A stretch of DNA of 64,000 nucleotides from Caldibacillus debilis DSM 16016 (GCF_000383875.1 NZ_KB912879.1:186001-250000), one strand, 5' to 3'; counted from the first letter of the stretch, positions 50,371 to 59,837 are shown. Notes: generated by a model not told the origin, from the letters alone. A program made the numbers and translations.

Positions 50371-51102
50371 TCATGGAAGCCGGCTGTCGAGCTTTTCCAA
50401 TAATTCCCCGATTTTTTCGCCGTGAATGACCAGGTCCGCCATGCCGTCGAGGGGCGTCTCATCCATGTTGACGATGACCAATTTCGCCCCGTTTCTTTTG
50501 GCGATGACCGGCATTTGATTGGCGGGAGTGACCGTTAACGAGGAACCCAAAACAATGAACAGTTCCGCCCTTTCCGAGTCTGCCAAGGCGTTTTGGAACG
50601 CCTCTTGCGGCAGCGGCTCCCCGAACAATACGACGTTCGGCCGGAAGATCCCGCCGCATTCACAGCGCACATCCCCCGTCAAGTACCGTTCATTGCTTTC
50701 TTCCCTGCCGCATTTTTGGCAGTGGACCCGTTGCAAGGTGCCATGCAATTCATGGACCCGGTTGCTGCCGGCCATTTGGTGGAATCCGTCCACATTCTGG
50801 GTAATGATGCTTTGAATACGCCCTTCCTTTTCCCACTTGGCCAAAATTTGATGCCCTTTATGGGGCTTATATTCATGGACGCCGATCACCCGCTGCCGGT
50901 AAAAATCAATGAAGGCCTCCACGTTTTTGTTCAACGATTCGATCGACGCCACCCGGCTCGGGTCTTGTTGCTTCCACAGCCCTTTGCTCGAACGGAAATC
51001 CGGCAGCCCGCTTTCGGTAGACATGCCGGCCCCCGTAAACACGACGGTATAGTTGGACCCGCGAAGCCAATCCAGTAAAAGATCCACCTGTTTCCCTTCC
51101 AT
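50371..51102 (-). CDS. NAD-dependent protein deacylase (Sir2 family)
   Basis: A 243-residue sirtuin that removes acetyl groups from lysine using NAD+. NAD-binding motifs are FTGAGMSTESGLPDFRS near residue 25 and IITQNVDGFHQMAGS, and the catalytic His is in ELHGTLQRVHC. The zinc site is CQKC...CECG, then PNVVLFGEPLP and VLGSSLTVTPAN follow. It resembles the B. subtilis SrtN class. The ATG at 51102 follows AAGGTG; a GTG nine bases earlier overlaps that box. It is not part of the B. subtilis gene order here and, with pepF and the DUF188 gene, splits the ydiF/tsaD pair. Confidence 0.93.
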   Translation of the reverse strand: MEGKQVDLLLDWLRGSNYTVVFTGAGMSTESGLPDFRSSKGLWKQQDPSRVASIESLNKNVEAFIDFYRQRVIGVHEYKPHKGHQILAKWEKEGRIQSIITQNVDGFHQMAGSNRVHELHGTLQRVHCQKCGREESNERYLTGDVRCECGGIFRPNVVLFGEPLPQEAFQNALADSERAELFIVLGSSLTVTPANQMPVIAKRNGAKLVIVNMDETPLDGMADLVIHGEKIGELLEKLDSRLP

Positions 51103-51413
51103 CTTTTTCACCTTCTTGCATTGGAATTCTCAGGAAGTTCCCTGCCTTTATTTTAACACTTCTTCCGCCTTGCGCTTAAACGGATGGTTTTCCGAATCGG
51201 GTTGCGGGACGGTTTTTTTCCGTTATTTCCGGAGGATGATGCCCGGGTCCCGGCACAATCCGCGGGGATTCCGATCCTTTCCTTTTCCTTTCTCCGCGGG
51301 CAACGCCCTTCCTTTCGGCAAACCGTATTTCCATTTGCCCGATTTTTTCATATAATAAAAATAATTCGTATAACGAAATATTTTGCACATGCCTAAATAA
51401 GGGAGGATTTCGG
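51103..51413. other. Divergent interval sirtuin / M3 peptidase
   Basis: About 310 bases, with AT-rich sequence near 51340-51400 that probably carries the pepF promoter (TATAAT-like words near 51352). No gene is visible. Confidence 0.5.
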
Positions 51414-53219
51414 ATGGAACGCGCAAAGCGGACGCCGCTTCGCTCGGAAGTGGCTATGGAAGAGACGTGGGATCTTACCGACTTGTTCCGGACGGAGGCG
51501 GATTGGCGGGAGGAATTGACGGCCATCCGCAGGGAGGTCAAAACCGTCACCCGATTTAAGGGAAAGGTTTGTGAAAGCGCCAAGAATTTGTTGGATGCAT
51601 TGCTCGCGAAAGACGCATTGTTGGAGCGGCTGAACCGGGCGGCCATTTATGCCTTTTTGAATCAGGCGGCGGACGGAACGGACCCGGTCTTTCAGGCCAA
51701 CACGAGCCTGGCCGACAGCCTTTCTTCCGATGTCCATGCCGCCATTTCCTTCATCGATTCGGAAATCATGGAAGCGGATGCGGAGACGCTTAACCGGTAC
51801 ATGGAAGAAGAGAAAGGTTTGCAGGAATTCCGGAAGGTGCTTGCGGATCTTATGGAGAAAAAGCCCCACAAACTCCACCCGGAAGCGGAGGAAGCGCTGG
51901 CGGCCTTCGGGGAAATCCACAATGCCCCCTATGCGATTTACCAACGGAGCAAGACCTCCGACATGCGGTTTTCCCCGTTCCGAACAAAGGACGGGACGGA
52001 ACATCCGCTCACCTTCAATTCATTCCCGAAATATGAGGAATCGGCCGACACGGAATTGCGCAGGAAGGCCTATCGGGCATTCGTGGAAGGATTGAACCGG
52101 TATAAAAACACCTATGCCGCCGCATATGCCACAGAAGTGAAAAAACACGTGATCGAGGCCGCCTTGCGCAAATATGCCTCGGCCACCGACATGCTATTGG
52201 CCGGTCAGCAGGTGACAAAAGAAATGTATCACGGGCTCTTGGATACGATCCTGGCGGAGCTGTCTCCCCATATGCGGCGCTACGCCAAATTGAAAAAAAG
52301 GGTATTGGGCCTGGATAAATTTTATTATTGCGATTTAAAAGCATCCCTGGACCCGGAATATGATCCGCAAATCAGCTACGAAGAAGCCGCCGAACTGATC
52401 CTCGAAGCTTTGCGGGTCATGGGGCCGGAATATGCGGAGATCATCGAGCAGGGGCTGTACAACCGCTGGGTCGACCGCGCCGACAATATCGGGAAAAGGT
52501 CCGGCGCCTTCTGTTCCAGCCCATATGGCGTCCATCCCTATATTTTGATGACGTGGAACGGCTCGATGCGAAACGCCTTTACATTAGCCCACGAACTGGG
52601 GCATGCCGCCCATTTCGTTTTGGCCGCGAGGAATCAGAAATTTTCCAATACCCGTCCGTCGAGATACTTCGTGGAAGCTCCGTCGACGCTGAATGAACGG
52701 CTGTTGAGCCGGCATATCCTCACCAGGACGAAAAACGCCCGGATGCGCCGATGGGTCATCCTCCAGTCTTTAAGCACCTATTATCATAATTTTGTCACCC
52801 ATTTGCTGGAAGCGGAATTTCAGCGCCGGATTTACGATTTGGCGGATAAAGGGACGCCGATCACCGCCAAACTGCTTTGCGAGCAATTTATCGATCTTCT
52901 TGAAAAATTCTGGGGCGATGCGGTCATCATCGATGAGGGGGCGGGGCTGACCTGGATGCAGCAGCCGCACTACTACATGGGGCTTTACCCGTATACGTAT
53001 TCGGCCGGTTTAACGGCCTCCACCGCCGTGGCACAAATGATCGAAAAGGAAGGAAAACCGGCCGTGGAACGATGGCTGGCGGCGCTGAAGGCCGGCGGCA
53101 CGCTGAAACCGCTGGAACTGATGCAGCTTGCCGGCGTCGATATGTCCACCGCCAAACCGATCCGGCAGGCGGTGGCTTATGTCGGCACTATGATCGACGA
53201 GCTGGAGAAAAGCTTCTGA
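51414..53219 (+). CDS. pepF: Oligoendopeptidase F (peptidase M3B)
   Basis: A 601-residue zinc metallopeptidase of standard PepF length. The zinc site is ALAHELGHAAHFVLA with HELGH at residues 393-397, and the third ligand Glu lies in FVEAPSTLNERLLSR. The N-terminal helical PepF domain has WDLTDLFRTEADWREELTAI, and TYSAGLTASTAVAQMI lies near the end. It degrades 7-17-residue peptides in the cytoplasm. GGGAGG lies seven bases before the ATG. It is monocistronic with a strong terminator. A second M3 enzyme lies at 58.1 kb. Confidence 0.94.
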   Translation: MERAKRTPLRSEVAMEETWDLTDLFRTEADWREELTAIRREVKTVTRFKGKVCESAKNLLDALLAKDALLERLNRAAIYAFLNQAADGTDPVFQANTSLADSLSSDVHAAISFIDSEIMEADAETLNRYMEEEKGLQEFRKVLADLMEKKPHKLHPEAEEALAAFGEIHNAPYAIYQRSKTSDMRFSPFRTKDGTEHPLTFNSFPKYEESADTELRRKAYRAFVEGLNRYKNTYAAAYATEVKKHVIEAALRKYASATDMLLAGQQVTKEMYHGLLDTILAELSPHMRRYAKLKKRVLGLDKFYYCDLKASLDPEYDPQISYEEAAELILEALRVMGPEYAEIIEQGLYNRWVDRADNIGKRSGAFCSSPYGVHPYILMTWNGSMRNAFTLAHELGHAAHFVLAARNQKFSNTRPSRYFVEAPSTLNERLLSRHILTRTKNARMRRWVILQSLSTYYHNFVTHLLEAEFQRRIYDLADKGTPITAKLLCEQFIDLLEKFWGDAVIIDEGAGLTWMQQPHYYMGLYPYTYSAGLTASTAVAQMIEKEGKPAVERWLAALKAGGTLKPLELMQLAGVDMSTAKPIRQAVAYVGTMIDELEKSF

Positions 53220-53225
53220 CGAAAT

Positions 53226-53270
53226 AAAAAAGGATGTCCGACAGCCTTTTGGCTTCAGACATCCTTTTTG
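53226..53270. terminator. Bidirectional terminator
   Basis: Stem AAAAAGGATGT/ACATCCTTTTT (53226-53269) with a T run on both strands. It ends pepF and, from the other side, the DUF188/tsaD transcript. Confidence 0.9.
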
Positions 53271-53417
53271 TCCTTTTTCGGGGCGGGCCAACGGTCCGAC
53301 CATACCTTTGCACACCGGCTCATCCCGGCCCTCGGCCGTTCGATTTTCCCGGAACCATCGGCAATCTTCGATCTTCCCCATTTCGCCCGGTTCCGACGAA
53401 AGGCAGGAAAAAATGAT

Positions 53418-53906
53418 TCATCGGCCCTTCGGATCTTGCCCTTCTTCGTCTTTTCTTTCCGCGATGGCGGTCCGGCACAAACCGACGAGCCGTTCCCGAA
53501 AAAGGAGATCGTCCGTTGCCAACCGCTTTTTTGGTCCCTTCATCCGGACCCCGGCCAGGCGCATCTTTTGGGCAAGCTGCCTTTGCGCAAGCAGCCGGTC
53601 GATATTGGTTTCCGAGTAGATCAGGCCCTTCGGATGAATGGCGTATCCTCCCTTGGCGAGGATCAACGCCGCCAGGCCGTAATCCTGGGTGACGACAATA
53701 TCTTTTTTCCGGACGCGGTTCAGGATGGCAAAATCCGCCGCATCCTTCCCCTCGGACACGGTGAGCGTCTCCGCGCCCTCACGGATGATATAATGGGACG
53801 TATCGCAAACGATGCAGGCGGGGATATGGAATTCCCCGGCGACCTGTACGGCAATGTCAACGACCGGACAACCGTCGGCATCGATCCATATCTTCATGAG
53901 ACCCAT
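53418..53906 (-). CDS. DUF188 (YaiI/YqxD) family protein
   Basis: A 162-residue PIN-like fold protein. The signature MKIWIDADGCPVVDIAV opens the protein, with acidic residues resembling a PIN nuclease site. VCDTSHYIIREGAETLTVSE and IVVTQDYGLAALILAKGGYA follow, then SETNIDRLLAQRQLAQKMR, all conserved in UPF0178. Nuclease activity is inferred from the fold, not shown. Two ATGs nine bases apart fit; neither has a strong ribosome site. It follows tsaD on the same strand at about 100 bases. Confidence 0.88.
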   Translation of the reverse strand: MGLMKIWIDADGCPVVDIAVQVAGEFHIPACIVCDTSHYIIREGAETLTVSEGKDAADFAILNRVRKKDIVVTQDYGLAALILAKGGYAIHPKGLIYSETNIDRLLAQRQLAQKMRLAGVRMKGPKKRLATDDLLFRERLVGLCRTAIAERKDEEGQDPKGR

Positions 53907-54009
53907 CGCTTTCCGTCGGAATCATTCCGGATTCCCGGCTTTTGCAAAAAGGCGTCCGTTTTTCCGATATCCTCTTTACCGTCGCCGGCCCGCTTTGGCA
54001 AAAAGAGGT

Positions 54010-55035
54010 TCATCCTGAAGACTCCACAAGGCCGTAGGACGGATCGGCATTCAGCGTCAAATCGGCGCGCACCCCTTTTTCAAATAAAACACTGCCGCAT
54101 GCGGCGATCATGGCGGCGTTGTCGGTGCATAATTCCAGGGAGGGGATGACCAAGGGTACGCCGGGAAGAGATTTCATCGCTTCCGCCATTTTTTCCCGCA
54201 ATCCCCGGTTGGCCGCGACTCCCCCGGCCACCAGCACCTGTTTGGCCTGAAACTCCTTCGCCGCCCGGACCGTTTTTTCCGCCAGCACCTCTACGACGCT
54301 CGCTTGGAAGCTTGCGGCAAGATCCTTCGGGTCGATCGTCTCTCCCCGCTCTTCCGCGTCCCGAAGGGCATAGATCACCGCCGATTTTAAACCGCTGAAA
54401 CTGAAGTCGTAGGAATCCTTTTCCAGCCAGGCGCGGGGAAGATCGATCACCGGCTTCCCTTCGCGGGCGAGACGGTCGATCTGCGGCCCCCCCGGATAGG
54501 GAAGATTGAGGGTGCGGGCAACCTTATCAAAGGCTTCTCCCGCCGCATCATCCCTCGTTTCCCCGATCAGCCGGAAACTCCCATGTTCCTTCATGTAAAT
54601 GAGTTCCGTGTGGCCTCCCGAGACGACGAGGGCGATCAAGGGGAATTCCATTTCCCGTTCCAGCCGGTTGGCATAAATATGCCCGGCGATGTGATGAACC
54701 GGAACGAGGGGAAGCCGATGGGCGAAGGCCAACGTTTTCGCCGCCTCGATGCCGATCAATAAGGCTCCGACCAGCCCCGGCCCTTTTGTGACCGCAATCG
54801 CCGTCAAGTCACGGAAACCGATCCCGGCTTGTTCCATCGCCGCTTCGATCACGAGGGTAATCTGCTCCACATGATGCCTGGAAGCGATCTCCGGCACCAC
54901 CCCGCCGAAACGCTTATGGCTTTCGATTTGCGAGGCGACCACATTGGACAAGACGATTTTTCCGTTCTTCACGACGGCGGCGGCCGTTTCGTCACAGCTT
55001 GTTTCGATGCCTAAAATGAATTGGTCCTGTTTCAT
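54010..55035 (-). CDS. tsaD: tRNA N6-threonylcarbamoyladenosine transferase TsaD
   Basis: A 341-residue ASKHA-fold protein (formerly Gcp/YdiE). With TsaB and TsaE it transfers threonylcarbamoyl to A37 of ANN-decoding tRNAs. [16 protein letters not shown] opens the protein. The metal-binding pair is His115/His119 in [13 protein letters not shown], and the phosphate loops are [12 protein letters not shown] and [27 protein letters not shown] closes the active site with the third metal-ligand Asp. The ATG at 55035 overlaps the rimI stop (ATGA). Last gene of tsaE-tsaB-rimI-tsaD. Confidence 0.97.
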   Translation of the reverse strand: MKQDQFILGIETSCDETAAAVVKNGKIVLSNVVASQIESHKRFGGVVPEIASRHHVEQITLVIEAAMEQAGIGFRDLTAIAVTKGPGLVGALLIGIEAAKTLAFAHRLPLVPVHHIAGHIYANRLEREMEFPLIALVVSGGHTELIYMKEHGSFRLIGETRDDAAGEAFDKVARTLNLPYPGGPQIDRLAREGKPVIDLPRAWLEKDSYDFSFSGLKSAVIYALRDAEERGETIDPKDLAASFQASVVEVLAEKTVRAAKEFQAKQVLVAGGVAANRGLREKMAEAMKSLPGVPLVIPSLELCTDNAAMIAACGSVLFEKGVRADLTLNADPSYGLVESSG

Positions 55036-55481
55036 ATCCTCACCCACATGACGATTGCGTCTTCATAATTGTCCGTATAGTATCCTTTGCGGATGCCGCC
55101 GTAAACAAACCCCAATTTTTTATACAGGTTTTGGGCGACCGTATTGGAAATTCTCACTTCCAAGGTAACGGTTTTCGCCCCCCTCCGTTTTGCCGTGTCC
55201 ATCACATGCCGCAGCAATTTTTCTCCGATCTTTCTGCCGCGGAATTCCGGAAGAACGGCGATATTGGTGATATGGGCCTCGTCCATGATGATCCAGATGC
55301 CGCAATAGCCGACCAAGTTGCCGTCGAGGCATGCCCCGGTGTAAAGGGCATAGGGATTCATCGTCAGTTCCCGGATGAACGCTTCCCGCGTCCACGGCAG
55401 CGAAAAGGACACGTTTTCAATTTTTAAAATCTCATCCACGTCCGCCACGGTTAACTGCCTGAAGGTCAGTGCCGTCTCCAT
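55032..55481 (-). CDS. rimI: Ribosomal protein S18-alanine N-acetyltransferase RimI
   Basis: A 149-residue GNAT acetyltransferase. The acetyl-CoA site is [20 protein letters not shown] (motif A, R/Q-x-x-G-x-G/A variant RGRKIG), followed by [20 protein letters not shown] and [18 protein letters not shown]. The family acetylates the N terminus of S18, with EF-Tu and other targets reported. It is embedded between tsaB (16 bases upstream) and tsaD (ATGA overlap), as ydiD is in B. subtilis. Confidence 0.94.
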   Translation of the reverse strand: METALTFRQLTVADVDEILKIENVSFSLPWTREAFIRELTMNPYALYTGACLDGNLVGYCGIWIIMDEAHITNIAVLPEFRGRKIGEKLLRHVMDTAKRRGAKTVTLEVRISNTVAQNLYKKLGFVYGGIRKGYYTDNYEDAIVMWVRI

Positions 55482-55497
55482 ACGATATAACCTGCCG

Positions 55498-56193
55498 TTA
55501 TCCGTTTTTTTCCCGCCATTTGGCTTCCGCTTCCGCCAGGCGCAAATAGCTCGGCGTAAACGAATGGACGTCGGCGGCGGGGGCTTCCATTCCGAGCCGG
55601 GCCAATTCCGCGGGCCGGATCAGGTGATCGGTCAAGCTGCCGAACAGCGCCCTTTCGCCCAAAACTTCCGCAAAGGTTTGTTCATGTTTTGTGGCATCAT
55701 AACCTAAAAACAAGATCTGTTCCGAATAACGGCTTAAACGTTCCGCCCATTCTTTCGCCGAAACATGCCGGTCTTCCAGGACGGGTTCCGGTTTTCCCGC
55801 AGCGTTCCACCGATACAGGCCGGAATAGATATTCCCCCGGCGGGCATCAATGACCGGGGCAATGAAGCCGCCGAAGTTTTTCCCCCCGGATGCCGCCATG
55901 ACTTGCAGGGTGGAAACGCCCGACAGGGGAATATTCATGGTCCAGGCCAGGGTTTTGGCGATGGTGATTCCGATCCGGAGTCCGGTGTAGGAACCCGGGC
56001 CGCTGGTTACGACGACCTTGTTGATTTCCGGCAAAGTCACCCGGCAGTCGTCCAAAAGTTCCCGAACGGCGGCCAAGACCCGGACCGAATGGGTCCGTTT
56101 AATATTCGTCACGTATTCCCCGAGCACTTTTTCCCCGTTGATTAATCCTATGCCCATGATTTCCGTGGATGTGTCAATGGCCAAAATATTCAT
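55498..56193 (-). CDS. tsaB: tRNA t6A synthesis protein TsaB
   Basis: A 231-residue ASKHA-fold protein (YdiC). MNILAIDTSTEIMGIGLING opens the fold, VTSGPGSYTGLRIGITIAKT is the conserved loop, then LSGVSTLQVMAA and PVIDARRGNIYSGLYRW follow. It lacks the metal-binding His pair of TsaD and acts as its dimer partner. The ATG at 56193 has AAGGAG upstream and lies inside the end of tsaE (20-base overlap), implying translational coupling. Confidence 0.95.
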   Translation of the reverse strand: MNILAIDTSTEIMGIGLINGEKVLGEYVTNIKRTHSVRVLAAVRELLDDCRVTLPEINKVVVTSGPGSYTGLRIGITIAKTLAWTMNIPLSGVSTLQVMAASGGKNFGGFIAPVIDARRGNIYSGLYRWNAAGKPEPVLEDRHVSAKEWAERLSRYSEQILFLGYDATKHEQTFAEVLGERALFGSLTDHLIRPAELARLGMEAPAADVHSFTPSYLRLAEAEAKWREKNG

Positions 56194-56647
56194 GGAAAAA
56201 CTCCTTGCATAATGATTTGTACCGCTCGCCGCGCGGTTCAAAAAACAGCCTCCGCCTGTTTTCGCCGGCAATAAAAAAGCGGATGGCCAAGTATTGATCG
56301 GGAAGCTGGTCTTCGATCAAATGGGCCCATTCGACGACGGTGACACCGTCCCCGTGAAAGTATTCGTCAAACCCCAAATCTTCCCGGGAATCCTTCAAAC
56401 GGTAAACATCCATGTGATACAAAGGAAATTCCTTTCCCTCGTATTCCCGGATGATCGTAAAGGTGGGGCTTTTGACCGTCTCTTCGACGCCCAATCCTTT
56501 GGCAATTCCCTTCGTAAAGGACGTCTTTCCCGCCCCCAAATCCCCTTCGAGACAAAGCACGTCCCCCGGTTTAAGATGCCGGCTCAGCCGTTCTGCGAGC
56601 TGCAGGGTTTCTTCCAAATAATTGATGAGGATTTCATATTTTTCCAT
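56174..56647 (-). CDS. tsaE: tRNA t6A synthesis ATPase TsaE
   Basis: A 157-residue P-loop ATPase (YdiB). Walker A is LEGDLGAGKTSFTKGIAKGL (GDLGAGKT at 35-42), then SPTFTIIREYEGKEFPLYHM and the conserved Asp/Trp region LGFDEYFHGDGVTVVEWAHL. It drives turnover of the TsaBD complex. The ATG at 56647 is preceded by GGGTGA; the frame extends 132 codons upstream into tRNA sequence without protein-like content. First gene of tsaE-tsaB-rimI-tsaD; no thiL is adjacent, unlike in B. subtilis. Confidence 0.95.
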   Translation of the reverse strand: MEKYEILINYLEETLQLAERLSRHLKPGDVLCLEGDLGAGKTSFTKGIAKGLGVEETVKSPTFTIIREYEGKEFPLYHMDVYRLKDSREDLGFDEYFHGDGVTVVEWAHLIEDQLPDQYLAIRFFIAGENRRRLFFEPRGERYKSLCKEFFHEYFGH

Positions 56648-56947
56648 CGTCGTCACCCGAAAATTCCTTTCTCCATCTAATGTAGCGAAACTATCGGAGA
56701 AGATCAATGTTCTTCCCTTTTCATCGGGGCGGGGTACCGCATGGGACACGGGGCTTCCCTCGTCTTGCCGGTCACCTTGTTCCGGAGGTTTTTCCATGGC
56801 GAACCGGGAAGGCGGAATCCCTTGGCCTGCCGGGGCCTGACGAAACGCCCGGCGAATGGAACAAATAAAAAAAGATGAGATCTTCTTCGTTCTCATCTTC
56901 GTTGTTTTCGCGTTTTTCTTTTTGACGTTTGGCAGACATAAAAATAG

Positions 56948-57018
56948 AGCGGGTGATGGGAATCGAACCCACGACAACAGCTTGGAAGGCTGTGGTTTTA
57001 CCACTAAACTACACCCGC
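56948..57018 (-). tRNA. tRNA-Gly (TCC)
   Basis: A complete 71-nt cloverleaf. Acceptor GCGGGTG/CACCCGC, D arm TAGTTTAGTGGTAAAAC, anticodon loop CTTCCAA with TCC, T loop GGTTCGATTCC. CCA is not encoded. It is the last gene of the tRNA cluster in transcription order. Confidence 0.95.
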
Positions 57019-57289
57019 ATTTCAGGCATAGTCTATAACACAAGTACCGGTTTGGAATGCCTCTTCCACTGCTAGCCGTTTCCGGGGAGCTGGGTGCGTC
57101 GAGGCAACTCGCAGCCTTTTCAGCGGAGCGTCGCTCGTGGCTGTGGTTTTACCACTAAACTACACCCGCGTATCAGGCATAGTCCATAACACAGGTATCG
57201 GTTTGGAATGCCTCTTCCTCTGCCAGCCGTTTCCGGGGAGCCGGATGCGTCGAGGCAACGCACAGCTTTCCGACGGAGGATCGCCCGTT
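56988..57289. repeat. 151-bp tandem duplication containing part of tRNA-Gly
   Basis: Unit A (56988-57138) and unit B (57139-57289) align over their whole length with scattered mismatches. Each starts with the 5' 31 bases of tRNA-Gly (on the minus strand) and continues through the same upstream spacer, with shared words GGCATAGTC, GGTTTGGAATGCCTCTTCC, CAGCCGTTTCCGGGGAGC and GCGTCGAGGCAAC. Divergence between units shows that it is not a recent event. Confidence 0.9.
57139..57169 (-). pseudogene. Truncated tRNA-Gly (5' part only)
   Basis: The first 31 bases of tRNA-Gly (acceptor strand, D arm, start of the anticodon stem) are identical to the intact copy, then sequence changes abruptly before the anticodon. 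It cannot form a cloverleaf. It arose from the 151-bp tandem duplication. Confidence 0.9.
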
Positions 57290-57322
57290 CCCCGCAAAAA
57301 AGGGCGATATATGAAAAAGGAG

Positions 57323-57396
57323 TCGGGAAGACAGGATTTGAACCTGCGACCCCCACGTCCCGAACGTGGTGCTCTGCCAAGCTGAGCTACTTCCCG
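57323..57396 (-). tRNA. tRNA-Pro (CGG)
   Basis: A 74-nt cloverleaf. Acceptor CGGGAAG/CTTCCCG with discriminator A, anticodon stem CCACG/CGTGG around TTCGGGA (anticodon CGG), T loop GGTTCAAATCC. CCA is not encoded. The usual Bacillus proline anticodon is TGG, so a second proline tRNA probably exists elsewhere. Confidence 0.93.
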
Positions 57397-57435
57397 AAGT
57401 TCAAACCGCGGCTGAAAGCCGGTTTGCATAAGAAG

Positions 57436-57509
<74 letters not shown>

Positions 57510-57547
57510 ATGTGGGAAAATATTATTGGAAAATAGCTTTTCCAATA

Positions 57548-57630
<83 letters not shown>

Positions 57631-57704
57631 TTCATCGTTATGGATGCATTTTTTATTTTACAGCAAAAACAACAAATTGTACAAGGAGAAATTTTGAACA
57701 ATAA

Positions 57705-57776
57705 CTGGGCCAGCTGGATTCGAACCAGCGCATCACGGAGTCAAAGTCCGTTGCCTTACCGCTTGGCTATGGCCCA
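57705..57776 (-). tRNA. tRNA-Gln (TTG)
   Basis: A 72-nt cloverleaf. Acceptor TGGGCCA/TGGCCCA with discriminator G, anticodon loop CTTTGAC (TTG), T loop GGTTCGAATCC. CCA is not encoded. Confidence 0.95.
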
Positions 57777-57784
57777 ACAGAGAA

Positions 57785-57856
57785 TGACCCGTACGGGATT
57801 CGAACCCGTGTTACCGCCGTGAAAGGGCGGTGTCTTAACCACTTGACCAACGGGCC
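57785..57856 (-). tRNA. tRNA-Glu (TTC)
   Basis: A 72-nt cloverleaf. Acceptor GGCCCGT/ACGGGTC with discriminator A, anticodon loop CTTTCAC (TTC), T loop GGTTCGAATCC. It is separated from tRNA-Gln by eight bases and is first in transcription order. Confidence 0.95.
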
Positions 57857-58139
57857 ATCGAAATCGTTCAGACTCTTAAAATTATAGATAATGCATCATA
57901 TCTTGTCAATACACTTCCCCAAATTTTTGGCCAAATTTTTTCCCTCCCTTCCGCTCCCGTTCGGGCGTTCCTCCGGCGATGTTTTGCAAACTTTGAAACC
58001 GCTCCGGATGCGGGAGCGGGGCGGAAGGGAAACGCCCGGGGGATGTCCCGTTCCCCGCCTCCCCTTCCCTTCCCGCACGAAGGGGAAGGCAATCCCCCCT
58101 GCACCCGGTTCTTCCCGCAAGAGGGAATGCCCGCCGGCT

Positions 58140-59837
58140 TTACAGCGCTTTGTCGTCCACCTGCTCCAGCCACTCCTTGATCGGCGCGATCACGGAGGAA
58201 ACGGTCCCCTTTTCAAAGGGAGAACGAAGATTCGCCGCTTTTGCCAGGTTCAAAAAGGATCGGGAACCGCCCAGCCGGCAAAGGCGCACATAATCCTGCC
58301 AAGCCCCTTCATGATCCTCCCGGTCCCGTTTCCAAAATTGGAAGGCGCAGATTTGGGCGAGGGTGTAATCGATATAGTAAAAGGGATCCTCAAAAATATG
58401 GAGCTGCCGGTGCCAATATCCCCCTCCTTCCAAATATTCGTTTCCGTCATAATCCCGGTGCGGGAGGTAGATGTGTTCCAATTGCCGCCAGGCCTGATTC
58501 CGCTCCTGCGGCGTCCAATCCGGATTCGCGTAAACCAAATGCTGAAATTCATCCACCGCCGCTCCGTAGGGAATGAAGGTCAGGGCGTCGGTCAAATGGC
58601 TGTATTGATATTTCAGGGCATCTTCCCCGAAGAACAGGTGCATCCACGGCCAGGTGAAAAATTCCATGCTCATCGAGGAAATCTCCGCCGATTCGTGGGT
58701 CGGATGGAAATACTCGGGCACGGAAAAATCCCGGCTGCAATAGACTTGAAAGGCGTGGCCGAATTCGTGGGTCAACACGTTCACGTCTCCTGCGGTGCCG
58801 TTAAAATTGGCAAAAATGAACGGTGACTGATAATCTTCCAGATAGGTGCAATAGCCGCCCGGCGCTTTGTTCGGTTTCGATTCCAAATCCATTAAATTCC
58901 GATCAAGCATAAATTGGAAAAATTCTTCCGTTTCTTTTGCCAACCCGCGGTACATGGTTTTCCCGTTTTCAATCATCCATTCCGTCGGACCCTTCGGTTT
59001 GGCGTTTCCGCTTCGGAAATAAAAACTTTCATCGTAAAATTTCAAGGCATCCACGCCGATCCGTTCCCGCTGCCTTTTGTAAATTTCCGCAGCCACGGGA
59101 ACGATATGTTCCCGCACTTGCTTCCGGAATGCTCCAACCATGCGGGCGTCGTAATCGATGCGGTTCATGAGCAGATAGCCCAGTTCCACAAAGTTTTTAT
59201 AGCCGAGTTTCACCGCCCGTTCATTCCGCAGCTTGACGAGCTTGTCGAAAATCTCATTATACGTTTCCGCATGGTCGGCAAAAAAACCGTATTTTAGAGC
59301 CGCGGCCTCCTTGCGGGTGTCCCTGTCGGGATCCTGCAGGAAGAAATCGAGCTGGGACAGGGTCCATGTCTTCCCGCGGAACTTGATTTGCGCGGAAGCC
59401 CCCAATTTTTCGTATTCCGTCGTCAGCTTGTTTTCCTCTTGCAAAAGGGGAATAACTTCCTCAGAAAAAGACTTGATTTTGTATTCCGCAAGCTTAAACA
59501 GTTGGCTGCCGAACTCCTTCTCCAGTTCCTTCCGGTAGGCCGAATCCGCCAACGCCCTGTAAAACCTGGTCACCCGTTCCTCGAACTCCGGCATGACCGC
59601 GTCAAAAAATTCCCGCTCCTTTTGGTAAAAAGGATCGCTGACATCGACGGTCGAACGGATGTACACGAGATTTTCCAGGGTGGACAGCCGGCTCCGCAGC
59701 CGGTTGATTTCCTGCAAGGCCGCCTTGGCCGCCTCCAAGGAGGAGGCATTGACAAAATTTTTCAACAAACCGTCGAACTGGTCGTTTATCTCGGCCATCT
59801 TCGGCCGCTCATAAGGATAATTTTCAAATTTTAACAC
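58140..59837 (-). CDS. M3 family oligoendopeptidase
   Basis: A 565-residue zinc metallopeptidase. The zinc site is VLTHEFGHAFQVYCS with HEFGH at residues 357-361, and the third ligand lies in HESAEISSMSMEFFTWPW. The helical N terminus and FEDPFYYIDYTLAQICAFQF near the C terminus are typical of the pz-peptidase/YjbG-like M3 subgroup, distinct from the PepF-type enzyme at 51.4 kb. The start is a GTG (59837) after GGGGGGA. It is inserted between the tRNA cluster and sprT. It probably degrades oligopeptides in the cytoplasm. Confidence 0.92.
   Translation of the reverse strand: MLKFENYPYERPKMAEINDQFDGLLKNFVNASSLEAAKAALQEINRLRSRLSTLENLVYIRSTVDVSDPFYQKEREFFDAVMPEFEERVTRFYRALADSAYRKELEKEFGSQLFKLAEYKIKSFSEEVIPLLQEENKLTTEYEKLGASAQIKFRGKTWTLSQLDFFLQDPDRDTRKEAAALKYGFFADHAETYNEIFDKLVKLRNERAVKLGYKNFVELGYLLMNRIDYDARMVGAFRKQVREHIVPVAAEIYKRQRERIGVDALKFYDESFYFRSGNAKPKGPTEWMIENGKTMYRGLAKETEEFFQFMLDRNLMDLESKPNKAPGGYCTYLEDYQSPFIFANFNGTAGDVNVLTHEFGHAFQVYCSRDFSVPEYFHPTHESAEISSMSMEFFTWPWMHLFFGEDALKYQYSHLTDALTFIPYGAAVDEFQHLVYANPDWTPQERNQAWRQLEHIYLPHRDYDGNEYLEGGGYWHRQLHIFEDPFYYIDYTLAQICAFQFWKRDREDHEGAWQDYVRLCRLGGSRSFLNLAKAANLRSPFEKGTVSSVIAPIKEWLEQVDDKAL

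Noticed and set aside
57019-57138. A T-box or other riboswitch in the duplicated tRNA-Gly spacer
   Set aside because: No T-box sequence or specifier-loop architecture is present; the spacer is best explained as a duplicated intergenic segment.
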